A DNA stretch of 14,524 nt, taken from positions 1 through 14,524 of the forward strand of contig USCR01000050.1 in assembly GCA_900553295.1 (NCBI GenBank). The letters are read 5' to 3'. The DNA is from an uncultured Eubacteriales bacterium. Its GTDB lineage: Bacteria; Bacillota; Clostridia; Christensenellales; Aristaeellaceae. A model generated the notes under the pieces. The model had not been told where the DNA came from. It searched no databases and saw nothing but the letters and a program-made list of their open reading frames with translations. How positions within the stretch are numbered: position 1 is the first letter of the stretch; every line of letters starts with the position of its first letter. A program made the translations under genes and the position numbers. Shown piece after piece: positions 1 through 7,278 of this stretch.

Positions 1-98
1 CGCCTCTGCGGAGGCGACCAGGGGGCTTTCCGCTCGCCCCCTGGACCCCTTCGGGTCCCACCCCTTGAGGCGGATGGGGGTACAAATGAGAGGCAGGG
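1..98 (-). repeat. GC-rich palindromic intergenic repeat, left copy (runs off the window)
   Basis: This stretch is an inverted copy of the repeat at 14335-14389: reverse-complemented 1-55 matches it at 54 of 55 positions, the one difference being at 33 (14357 in the other copy). It contains three hairpins: CGCCTC/GAGGCG (1-6 with 11-16), CCAGGGGGC/GCCCCCTGG (18-26 with 36-44) and GGACCC/GGGTCC (43-48 with 53-58). Beyond 58 the similarity continues more loosely with the third copy (14434-14524), including a shared TGCCTCTCA word (minus strand of 88-96). The copy is cut by the window edge. It is non-coding and lies beyond the operon terminator. It looks like a dispersed palindromic element; its function is unknown. 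Confidence 0.8.
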
Positions 99-142
99 GC
101 CCGCTCCTTGCTTCTCCGCAAACCCATATCCCTTTCCCCACA

Positions 143-181
143 TAAAAAGGCCGGTTTCCCGCTGTTTGGGAAACCGGCCTT
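143..181 (-). terminator. Intrinsic terminator at the end of the operon
   Basis: A perfect 14-bp stem, AAGGCCGGTTTCCC (147-160) with its complement (168-181), has a 7-base loop. Read on the minus strand it is followed by a T run (148-144). It begins 6 bases past the stop codon of the phosphoglucomutase gene, so it ends the whole minus-strand transcript. The plus strand also has a short T run after the stem (184-189), so it may act weakly in both directions. Confidence 0.93.
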
Positions 182-187
182 GACTTT

Positions 188-826
188 TTACTTGGTGGCC
201 TGGAGCAGATCGCTGAAGGTGCTCAGGTGATGGGTGGCCCGGGGGTCGTCCTTGGCATCGCCGATGGCGGCGCACTCAAAGCCGCCGGCCACGGCAGCTT
301 CCACGCCCGCGTGGGCGTCCTCCACCACCAGGCAGACCGCGGGGGACAGGCCCAGCATCTCCGCCGCCTTCAGGAACACCTCGGGGTCGGGCTTCGAGCG
401 GGTGACGCAGTTGCCGTCCGCCACGGCGTCAAAGTAGCTGCCCAGGCCCAGCCGCTCCAGGATGAAGGGGGTGTTCTTGCTGGCGGAACCGATGGCCAGC
501 TTGCAGCCCTGGGCGCGGAGCTGGTCCAGGGTGGACTTGACCTCCTGGGACAGATCGGCGGTGGTGATCTGGTGCAGGAGCTGGCGATAGGTGTCGTTCT
601 TCTCGGTGGCCATGGTCTCCTTCTCCTCCTGGGTGTAGGCCTTGTCGCTCTTTTCCAGGATGATCTCCAGGCTGGCCATGCGGCTTACGCCCCGCAGGCG
701 GTTGTTGTCCTTTTCGTTAAAGGGGATGCCCAGGCGGTCGGCCAGGGCCTTCCAGGCCAGGTAGTGATAGTGATCGGTGGTGCAGATGACGCCGTCCAGG
801 TCAAAAATGATGCCTTGGTAACGCAT
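188..826 (-). CDS. pgmB: Beta-phosphoglucomutase (HAD superfamily)
   Basis: Converts beta-glucose 1-phosphate to glucose 6-phosphate in the cytoplasm. The 212-residue protein has the normal family length and aligns almost without gaps with the well-studied Lactococcus lactis enzyme. Visible residues are the nucleophile D9 and acid/base D11 (FDLDGV), H21 of the cap, R49 in RGVSR, K76 in KND, S114-A-S-K117, K145 in SKPDP and the magnesium ligands E169-D170. All the known catalytic positions are present, so it should be active and is not just a generic HAD phosphatase. The ATG has AAGGAGG nine bases upstream. It is the last gene of the operon, 42 bases after a GH65 gene. This placement fits its job exactly, because GH65 phosphorylases make its substrate. 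Cap residues favour beta- over alpha-glucose 1-phosphate. Confidence 0.95.
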   Translation of the reverse strand: MRYQGIIFDLDGVICTTDHYHYLAWKALADRLGIPFNEKDNNRLRGVSRMASLEIILEKSDKAYTQEEKETMATEKNDTYRQLLHQITTADLSQEVKSTLDQLRAQGCKLAIGSASKNTPFILERLGLGSYFDAVADGNCVTRSKPDPEVFLKAAEMLGLSPAVCLVVEDAHAGVEAAVAGGFECAAIGDAKDDPRATHHLSTFSDLLQATK

Positions 827-868
827 GAATGTATACCTCCTTGTCCCGTGGGGACGTGTCGTAATGGT

Positions 869-3136
869 TTATTGCAGGGTGATTTCCTGGCCCCGGTCGC
901 GGATGGTCAGGGGCTGGCCGGAGATCAGCGCGTAGTGGGGGCCCTGGGCGTCCACCCGCACCTCAATGACCCGGCCCTGATACGCCGCCCGGAAGCCGTA
1001 GCCCCGCAGCTGCGCGGGCAGCTTGGGGTCAAAGGCAATGCCCTGTGCCGTAACGGTCATGCCCCCAAAGCCCGACGCCATGCACACCCAGGCCCCGGCC
1101 ATGTTGGCCATGTGCAGGCCGTCCCGGGTGTTGCCGTGGGTATCGTCCAGGTCCAGGCGGGCGGTCTCCCGGAAATAGGCGTAGCCCTTTTCCAGGTTGC
1201 CCACCCGGCTGGCCACGGCGCTGAAGGCCGCCATGGACAGGGAGGAGTCATGGGTGGTGACCCGGTCGTAGTAGTCAAAGGCCGTGCGCTGCTCCGCCAG
1301 GGTGAAGCGGTGGGGCAGAAGCAGCATGGCCAGCACCGTGTCCGCCTGCTTGCAGACCTGATGGCGGTAGATCACCATGGGGTGATAGTGCAGCAGCAGG
1401 GGGAAGTTTTCCCGGGGAATGCTGCTTAGGGGCCAGGGCTTGCGGTCCATGAAGCCGTCATCCTGCCAGATGAGGCCGGTGGCCTCGTCCCGGGGTACAT
1501 ACATATTCTCCGCGGCCTGGCGCCAGGCCTCCTTTTCCCCGTCCTTCAGGGCGATCTTTTCCACCAGGGCGGCGTATTTCTCCGGGGCCTTTTGGACCAT
1601 GCGCTCCAGGGTGTCCGCCGCGAAGCGCATGTTTTCCGCGGCCATGAGGTTGGTGTAGGCGTTGTTGTCCACCAGGGCGTTGTACTCGTCGGGGCCGGTA
1701 ACCTCGTTGAGGCAGAACTTGCCGCCCTTGTTGGGGTTATAGAAGCCCAGGTCCAGGTACAGCCGGGCGGTTTCGCACACCATCTCCGCGCCCATATCCC
1801 ACAGGAAGTCCTCGTCCCCGGTGGCTTCCGCGTAGCGCTTCACCGCCAGGGCGATGTCCGCGTCGATGTGCACCTGGGCGGTGCCGGCGGGATAGTAGGC
1901 GCTGGCCTCCTTGCCGCCGATGGTGCGCCAGGGGTACAGCGCGCCGGTGGGGTGGCCCATCTCCCGGGCACGCTCCCGGGCAAAGGGCAGGATGCGGTAA
2001 CGGTAGGTGAGCAGCTCCCGGGCAATCTCCGGGGCCGTGTGCAGGAACATGGGGAAGATGTACGTCTCCGTGTCCCAGAAATAGTGCCCCTCGTACCCCT
2101 CGCCGGTCAGGCCCTTGGCGGCAATGTTGGTTTCCCCGTCCCGGCCCGCGCTTTGCAGCAGGTGGTACAGGTTAAACCGCAGGCCCTGGAGCAGGGCGTC
2201 GTCGCCCTCCACCCACAGCCCGCAGCGCTCCCAGAAGGCGCGCAGGTACGCCGCCTGCTCGCTTTCCAGGGTGGCAAAGCCCGTTCCCGCCAGGGCCTGG
2301 GCCTCTGCCAGGGCCTGGGCCAGCAGGGTTTCCTCCTCCTGGAGGCCGCCGCGGAAGTAGGCCACGTACTTGCACAGGGTGGCGCTTTCCCCGTCCGCCA
2401 GGGTGAAGGCGAAGCGCTGGGCCTGGCGGGTTTCCGTCTGGGTAAGGGTGATCTCCGCGGGGCGGTCCAGGCGGTTCACCATGGCGCAGGCCACGGCCAG
2501 GCGGGTGTTCCCCGTGTGCTGGACCATGCCCAGGGCGTCCCCGGCCTGGCCCATATGGGGCAAGGAGAGCACCCGGCCATGCAGGCCGCTGCCCACCCGG
2601 GGGTCGTCGGTACATACCAGGTTGGTCACGTCCCCATCCACCAGGGGGGTCAGGGCCACCCGGCAGGGGGCGCCCTCCGCGGTGACGGTGAAGGAAATGG
2701 CCGCCCCGTGGCTGTGGGCAAAGCTCACCAGCCGGGCCACGCGGACCCGCAGCTTCCCGCCCCCGGGCAGGGCGTACACCGTCTCCCGGCGCAGCACGCC
2801 CCGCTCCATCTCCAGCACCCGGCAGGTGCTTTCCGCCCCGTCGGGGTGCAGGGCCGTGCCCTCCGCCTCCAGCAGCACCCGCTGGCTGGAGGTGATGTTC
2901 AACATGGTTTGGCTCTCCTCGGCATAGCCGTAGGCGATTTCCCCGTAGCGGATCTTCTCCGTTTCATAAAAGCCGTTCAGGTAGCAGCCTTCCACGCCGC
3001 CCCGGAACTGGCCGTAACCTTCCTCATAGTTGCCCCGCCAGCCCAGGAAGCCGTTTCCCAGGGAGAACAGGGACTCCTCCCGGGCGGCGCTTTCCGGGTG
3101 AAAGCCTTCCTGGCGCAGCACAAAGGTTTGATCCAT
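869..3136 (-). CDS. GH65 family alpha-glucobiose phosphorylase (linkage unknown; nigerose- or trehalose-type possible)
   Basis: A cytoplasmic inverting phosphorylase predicted to split an alpha-glucoside with phosphate, giving beta-glucose 1-phosphate. The 755 residues fit the family. The order is an N-terminal beta-sandwich (about 1-270, with SLGNGFLGWRG near 25-34), an (alpha/alpha)6 barrel (about 310-680) and a short C-terminal beta domain. Within the barrel are FWDTE (353-357), GPDEY with the general acid E484 followed by VDNNAYTN, KQAD (596-599) and HDSSLS (629-634), which lines the phosphate site. The acceptor-side loop reads YPWRTIGG...AGTAQVHIDADIA, unlike the other GH65 protein here; from memory this resembles nigerose- or trehalose-type branches, but I could not test it. 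The ATG has GAGGAGG eight bases upstream, and that site overlaps the GH36 stop codon, so the two genes are probably translationally coupled. It lies 42 bases before pgmB. Family assignment is secure; substrate is not. Confidence 0.93.
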   Translation of the reverse strand: MDQTFVLRQEGFHPESAAREESLFSLGNGFLGWRGNYEEGYGQFRGGVEGCYLNGFYETEKIRYGEIAYGYAEESQTMLNITSSQRVLLEAEGTALHPDGAESTCRVLEMERGVLRRETVYALPGGGKLRVRVARLVSFAHSHGAAISFTVTAEGAPCRVALTPLVDGDVTNLVCTDDPRVGSGLHGRVLSLPHMGQAGDALGMVQHTGNTRLAVACAMVNRLDRPAEITLTQTETRQAQRFAFTLADGESATLCKYVAYFRGGLQEEETLLAQALAEAQALAGTGFATLESEQAAYLRAFWERCGLWVEGDDALLQGLRFNLYHLLQSAGRDGETNIAAKGLTGEGYEGHYFWDTETYIFPMFLHTAPEIARELLTYRYRILPFARERAREMGHPTGALYPWRTIGGKEASAYYPAGTAQVHIDADIALAVKRYAEATGDEDFLWDMGAEMVCETARLYLDLGFYNPNKGGKFCLNEVTGPDEYNALVDNNAYTNLMAAENMRFAADTLERMVQKAPEKYAALVEKIALKDGEKEAWRQAAENMYVPRDEATGLIWQDDGFMDRKPWPLSSIPRENFPLLLHYHPMVIYRHQVCKQADTVLAMLLLPHRFTLAEQRTAFDYYDRVTTHDSSLSMAAFSAVASRVGNLEKGYAYFRETARLDLDDTHGNTRDGLHMANMAGAWVCMASGFGGMTVTAQGIAFDPKLPAQLRGYGFRAAYQGRVIEVRVDAQGPHYALISGQPLTIRDRGQEITLQ

Positions 3137-3149
3137 CCGCGTAACCTCC

Positions 3150-4898
3150 TCAAGGCATGGTCAAGTGATACAGGGCGGCCCGGCCCGCTTCCAGGGGCAG
3201 GTCCGTCCAGCCCAGGGGCGCACCGCCCAGCAGCGGCGTGAGCACCGCCCCATCCCAGGGCGCGGGCAGCGCCGGGGGAAGCTCCGGCAGGCCGTACACC
3301 ATCAGCACCGCGCGGGTTCCGTCCTCCACCAGGCAGGCGCAGCCTCGGCCCGGCAGGGTGGTTTTGCGGCCATCGTCCCCGGCGCGCAAGCCGGTGCGCA
3401 GGGGCGGGGGCGTAAGCAGGTGGGTGCGGCAGCGGGGGAGCATGGGGGCAATCTCCCGGCGATAGGCCCCGATGGCCCGGCGCAGGGTGTCCCGCTCGGT
3501 TTCGGTGAGGGCGGTGAGGTCCCGGGACAGGCCGAAGGGATGCAGCATGGCCCCCGCCAGGGCGGACGCCAGCCCATCCTCGGGCACGGTGGCGAACACC
3601 CGGCTCCCGTCGGGATACAGCCGCGTCTGGGACCAGGCCCAGTGCAGCAGCCGCTCCGGGGGCAGGAAATTCAGGGAAAGGAAAATTTGCAGGCTGTGGT
3701 CCGTCTCATCCGGGTCGCTGAGGAAGCACACGTCCGTGTGGGCCAGGCTGGCCAAATCCATGCGCATGCCCCCGGAGGAGCAGTTTTCCACGATGAGCCC
3801 CGGGAACTCCGCCCGCAGCCGGTCCAGCAGGGACAGGTAGGCCCGCAGGTGGCTGTACAGCCCCAGGCCCGGCTGGTGGCCGTGGTCCCCCCGGTTGCAG
3901 CCCATGCCCGGGTTTACGTTGAAGTCCAGCTTCACCCAGTCCGCCCGGGTTGCCCGCACCAGGCTGGCCATGTGGGCGTAGAGGTGTTCCGCCGCGCCCT
4001 CCGCCCCCAGGCACAGGTAGGGCTCGGGGAGGGGCTGGCCGTCCCGCAGGGCCTCCCATTCCGGGTGATCCCGGCGCAGGCAACTGTCCGCGCCCATGCC
4101 CTCGGGCTCCATCCACAGGCCGAAGCGCAGCCCCAGGCCGTGAATCTGTTCCGCCAGCCAGGGCAGGCCGTGGGGGAAGCGGCGCAGGTTCACCTGCTCC
4201 CAGTCCCCCCGCTGCCGGGTCCAGTGGGCTTCCCGCTCCGCGTCCCCGAACCAGCCCGCGTCCAGCACGATGAGGTTGATCCCCAATTCCGCGGCGACGC
4301 GGGCATTGGCCAGCACGATGTCCTCGGTGATCTCCGCGTCCTCATAGCGCCACCAGTGGTTCCAGCTCACCAGGCCGCAGTCCATGCGGCTGGGGGGCAG
4401 GGTTTGGCGCAGGTAGGCGCGCACATCCTGGCACAGTTGCTCCCGGCCCCGGGGGCAATAGGCGGTGAGCACCACGGGCAGGGGCAGGCGTTCCCCGGGG
4501 GCCAGCTCCCCCTGGAGCATGTCCCGGTCCATGGAGAACAGAGCCTCCCCCTCCATAGTAAAGGTGAAGCGCCAGTTGCCCGGCCAGCACACCGCGTAAA
4601 ACCGCCAGGCGCCGTCCGCTTCCTCCACAAAGAGGTAGGGGGCGTAGCCGTGGCAGGAGCGCCCGGAGGTCACCGCCAGGCTTAGGCCCGGGGCGTCCTC
4701 CAGGCGCGGGGTCATCTCCCGGCCCCAGTCGCTCTTGTAAATGTGGGCCTTGGCCCCTTCCGGGGCGAAGGTATCCACCCGCAGGGTAAAACCCGCAAAG
4801 GAGGCCGGCTGGCTGCCTTGGTTCACCAGCGCGCTCTCCCAGCGGCAGAGTGTGGTTTCCCCCACCTGTTGCCGGGTGGGGTTTTCCGTAAGCAGCAT
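3150..4898 (-). CDS. GH36-type alpha-galactosidase-like glycoside hydrolase
   Basis: A retaining clan GH-D enzyme expected to remove alpha-galactosyl or related alpha-linked residues in the cytoplasm; no signal peptide. At 582 residues it is shorter than the usual ~730-residue form. An N-terminal beta domain (to about 165) precedes the TIM barrel. Barrel motifs are WNHWW (179-183), LDAGWF (212-217), MEPEG (263-267) and WVKLDFN, whose D325 is the expected nucleophile. ENCSSGG (371-377) follows, then SDPDETD (394-400). In classic GH36 the acid/base aspartate lies in an SD-D/N-TD motif, so D395 is the likely counterpart but the surrounding residues differ. The segment after the nucleophile (GMGCNRGDHGHQ) is also not the classic one. 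It may belong to a divergent GH36 subgroup with another specificity. The ATG has AAGGAGG seven bases upstream. It is 25 bases after one GH65 gene and 13 bases before the other. Confidence 0.87.
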   Translation of the reverse strand: MLLTENPTRQQVGETTLCRWESALVNQGSQPASFAGFTLRVDTFAPEGAKAHIYKSDWGREMTPRLEDAPGLSLAVTSGRSCHGYAPYLFVEEADGAWRFYAVCWPGNWRFTFTMEGEALFSMDRDMLQGELAPGERLPLPVVLTAYCPRGREQLCQDVRAYLRQTLPPSRMDCGLVSWNHWWRYEDAEITEDIVLANARVAAELGINLIVLDAGWFGDAEREAHWTRQRGDWEQVNLRRFPHGLPWLAEQIHGLGLRFGLWMEPEGMGADSCLRRDHPEWEALRDGQPLPEPYLCLGAEGAAEHLYAHMASLVRATRADWVKLDFNVNPGMGCNRGDHGHQPGLGLYSHLRAYLSLLDRLRAEFPGLIVENCSSGGMRMDLASLAHTDVCFLSDPDETDHSLQIFLSLNFLPPERLLHWAWSQTRLYPDGSRVFATVPEDGLASALAGAMLHPFGLSRDLTALTETERDTLRRAIGAYRREIAPMLPRCRTHLLTPPPLRTGLRAGDDGRKTTLPGRGCACLVEDGTRAVLMVYGLPELPPALPAPWDGAVLTPLLGGAPLGWTDLPLEAGRAALYHLTMP

Positions 4899-4923
4899 CA
4901 GCCGGCCTCCTTGTATATTACCT

Positions 4924-7257
4924 TCAGGCGCGCACGGTCTGGCCGGGGGCGACGGTCTGCTTGTTGCCGCACAGCACCACGTCCACGGCCTCCTGGCCCT
5001 GGTTGCGCAGGGTTACGCCGTCCTTGGCGGCATGCATGCGCAGGGCCTGGCCGCGCCAGCACAGGGGAGCCTCCAGCTCCGTCCAGTCCTCAGGCAGGCG
5101 GGGATTCACATGCAGCTCGTCCCCAACCACGCGCACGCCGCCGAAGCCGTACACCGCGCACTGCCAGATACCGCCCATGGAGGCCGTATGCACGCCCATG
5201 TCGGAGGTGGTCATCACCGGGCCCAGGTCGATCTCGCCGCAGCCCTTGAAGAAATTGTAGGCGGTGGCGTCCTCGTGCAGGTCCGCCGCCAGCACGCAGT
5301 GGGTGGACTTGCTCAGGGAGGAGTCATGGAGGGTCCGCTCCTCATAGAAGTAGTAGTTCTTCTTCTTGATATCCGCGGGGAACAGATCGTCCATGAGCAG
5401 CAGCAGCACCAGGGTATCCGCCTGCTTGTGCACCTGGAAGGTGCTGATCTGCTCGATGTTGTAATCGTTGTAGATGGTGCCCACCACGCTGCTGCGCTTG
5501 TACTTGGTCAGGTCAATGTGGGTCAGGTCGAAGTAACCCTCGAACTGGGGCACAATGCCGTTGGCGTCGGGCTGGGGCAGGTACATCTTGTCCAGCACGC
5601 CCTGGATGCGCGCCCGGCTCTCGGCGAAGTTGAACTGGGCATGGAGCCGGTCGTAGGTTTCGCCGCCGCGCTTTTCCACCTCGTCCATGGCGCGCAGGGC
5701 CAGGCGCAGGTTATGGGCGGCCATGTAGTTGGTATAGGCGTTGTTGTCCACGTGCTCCTTGTACTCGTCCGGGCCGATGACGTCCAGGATGACCCAGGCG
5801 CCCTTCTTCTCATCCCAGGTGACGCGGCTGGCCCAGAAGCGGCCGGTGTCGATGAGCATCTCGTAGCCGCAGCGATCCATGAAGTCCTGGTCGCCGGTGA
5901 CGGCGAAGTACTGCTCCACGGCAAAGGCCACGTCCGCGGTGATGTGCTGCTCGATGATGCCGGTGAGGATCTTCATGGGCTTGCCGGTGACCACGTCCGC
6001 GGCGCCCCACAGGGGGGTCACCTCGCCGTCGTCCACCCAAGCGGCTTCCCAGGGATACATGGCGCCCTCAAAGCCGTTCTCCTGGGCCTTGCGCCGCGCG
6101 CCGTACAGGCCGCGGTAGCGGTACTCCAGCAGGGAGCGGGCCGCTTCGGGCTGGGTGAGGGTGAAGTAGGGGAGGATGAAGATTTCCGTATCCCAGAAGG
6201 AGTGGCCCTTGTAGCCCTCGCCGGTCATGCCCTTGGCGCCGATGCCCACGCGGTTGTCGTCCTTCTTGGCCATGATGTTCAGGTGATACAGGGCGAAGCG
6301 CACCATCAGCTGGTCAAAGGGCCGCTTCGAGGTGATGCGCACATCGGCCTTATCCCACAGCTCCGCCCACTTGGCGCAGCTGGCGGCGAACAGGGCGTCA
6401 TATCCGGCCTCGATGGCCTGCTGCATCATGCGGCCGCCGTCCTCCTGGGCGCGCTCGGCCTTGTTCTCCAGGTTTTCATAGGCCAGGTCCCGGCTGGTGG
6501 TGACCACGGTGAGCTTGTCCACGGTGAGGGTCTGGCCCTTTTCGAGGGTGAAGGTGGCGCGCATGGCCATGTAGCGCCGGTCGATGATGGGCAGGAGCTT
6601 GCCCTGAGCCTCCTGGCCGTTCACGGTGAAGGTATGGGCGGTGTGCAGGCAGCAGCTCACGCCGGACTGAATGGTCCTCGAAACCATGCGCAGCACCCGG
6701 TTGTCAAAGATGCGCTTGTCGCCCTCGTGGAAGTGCTGGGAGCCGGTGTTGCTCACCCGGCCGTCGATGCCGCTGTCCACGCGGATCTCCGCGCCGCCGT
6801 CCAGGGCGGTGATGGACGCCCGCAGGCCCAGCACATGCTCGTTGTCCATGGAGGCGAAGCGGGTGAAGCACAGGGCGAAGCGCCGCCCGTCGGGATGGGT
6901 CCAGGTGAGGGTGCGCTTGCACTCCCCGGTCTGGAAGTCCATCACCCGCAGGTAATCCTGGGTGTTGGCCGCGTCCATGGCGAAGCGCGCGCCGTCCACC
7001 CGGAACTCCAGGTTGGTCACATCGGGCAGGTTGGGCAGCTCGGTGACCTCGTCCTCGTCAAACTTGTTGAAGGTGCCGGTGACCATCAGGTCCCGGGTCT
7101 GGCCCACGTAGCGCTCCTCAAAGGCGGCGCGCTGGCCCAGATAACCGTTGCCGGCGCAGAAGATGGCTTCGCACTTTCCCTGATGGTCGGGCTCGAAGGC
7201 GGTCTCCGCCACCAGCCAGTTTTCCTTGGCGCCTTTTCCCAGATCGTATTGCAACAT
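4924..7257 (-). CDS. GH65 family glycoside phosphorylase, second and divergent (kojibiose-like branch possible)
   Basis: A predicted cytoplasmic inverting phosphorylase giving beta-glucose 1-phosphate. I start it at the ATG at 7257 (777 residues) because the site AAGGAGA is nine bases before it, whereas the ATG at 7266 abuts that site with no spacing. In this numbering the motifs are AGNGYLGQR (35-43), FWDTE (354-358), GPDEY with general acid E498 followed by VDNNAYTN, KQAD (611-614) and HDSSLS (644-649). The acceptor-side loop differs strongly from the other GH65: GAMYPWEAAWVDDGEVTP, then TGIIEQHITADVAFAV. From memory such EVTP loops occur in kojibiose- or glucosyl-rhamnose-type enzymes; this is an impression, not a search result. 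The two GH65 proteins are too different to be a recent duplication, so they probably act on different linkages or at different steps. It follows the debranching-like gene by 21 bases. Confidence 0.92.
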   Translation of the reverse strand: MLQYDLGKGAKENWLVAETAFEPDHQGKCEAIFCAGNGYLGQRAAFEERYVGQTRDLMVTGTFNKFDEDEVTELPNLPDVTNLEFRVDGARFAMDAANTQDYLRVMDFQTGECKRTLTWTHPDGRRFALCFTRFASMDNEHVLGLRASITALDGGAEIRVDSGIDGRVSNTGSQHFHEGDKRIFDNRVLRMVSRTIQSGVSCCLHTAHTFTVNGQEAQGKLLPIIDRRYMAMRATFTLEKGQTLTVDKLTVVTTSRDLAYENLENKAERAQEDGGRMMQQAIEAGYDALFAASCAKWAELWDKADVRITSKRPFDQLMVRFALYHLNIMAKKDDNRVGIGAKGMTGEGYKGHSFWDTEIFILPYFTLTQPEAARSLLEYRYRGLYGARRKAQENGFEGAMYPWEAAWVDDGEVTPLWGAADVVTGKPMKILTGIIEQHITADVAFAVEQYFAVTGDQDFMDRCGYEMLIDTGRFWASRVTWDEKKGAWVILDVIGPDEYKEHVDNNAYTNYMAAHNLRLALRAMDEVEKRGGETYDRLHAQFNFAESRARIQGVLDKMYLPQPDANGIVPQFEGYFDLTHIDLTKYKRSSVVGTIYNDYNIEQISTFQVHKQADTLVLLLLMDDLFPADIKKKNYYFYEERTLHDSSLSKSTHCVLAADLHEDATAYNFFKGCGEIDLGPVMTTSDMGVHTASMGGIWQCAVYGFGGVRVVGDELHVNPRLPEDWTELEAPLCWRGQALRMHAAKDGVTLRNQGQEAVDVVLCGNKQTVAPGQTVRA

Positions 7258-7266
7258 GCTCTGCAT

Positions 7267-7273
7267 TCTCCTT
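7267..7273 (-). promoter_or_regulatory. Ribosome binding site deciding the GH65 start
   Basis: AAGGAGA on the minus strand. It is nine bases before the ATG at 7257 and directly touches the in-frame ATG at 7266, so the downstream ATG is the better start. Confidence 0.75.
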
Positions 7274-7278
7274 CTCTA

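Noticed and set aside
843..855. Small hairpin GTCCC/GGGAC between GH65 and pgmB as a terminator
   Set aside because: Only five base pairs, no T run, and the two genes must be co-expressed.
227..4685. Other long plus-strand frames (227-1429, 1592-3241, 3165-4685)
   Set aside because: Antisense shadows of pgmB, GH65 and GH36, with the same biased composition and no matching family features.
869..7257. The two GH65 genes as a recent tandem duplication
   Set aside because: They differ throughout, including acceptor loops and N-termini, and are separated by GH36; only family motifs are shared.
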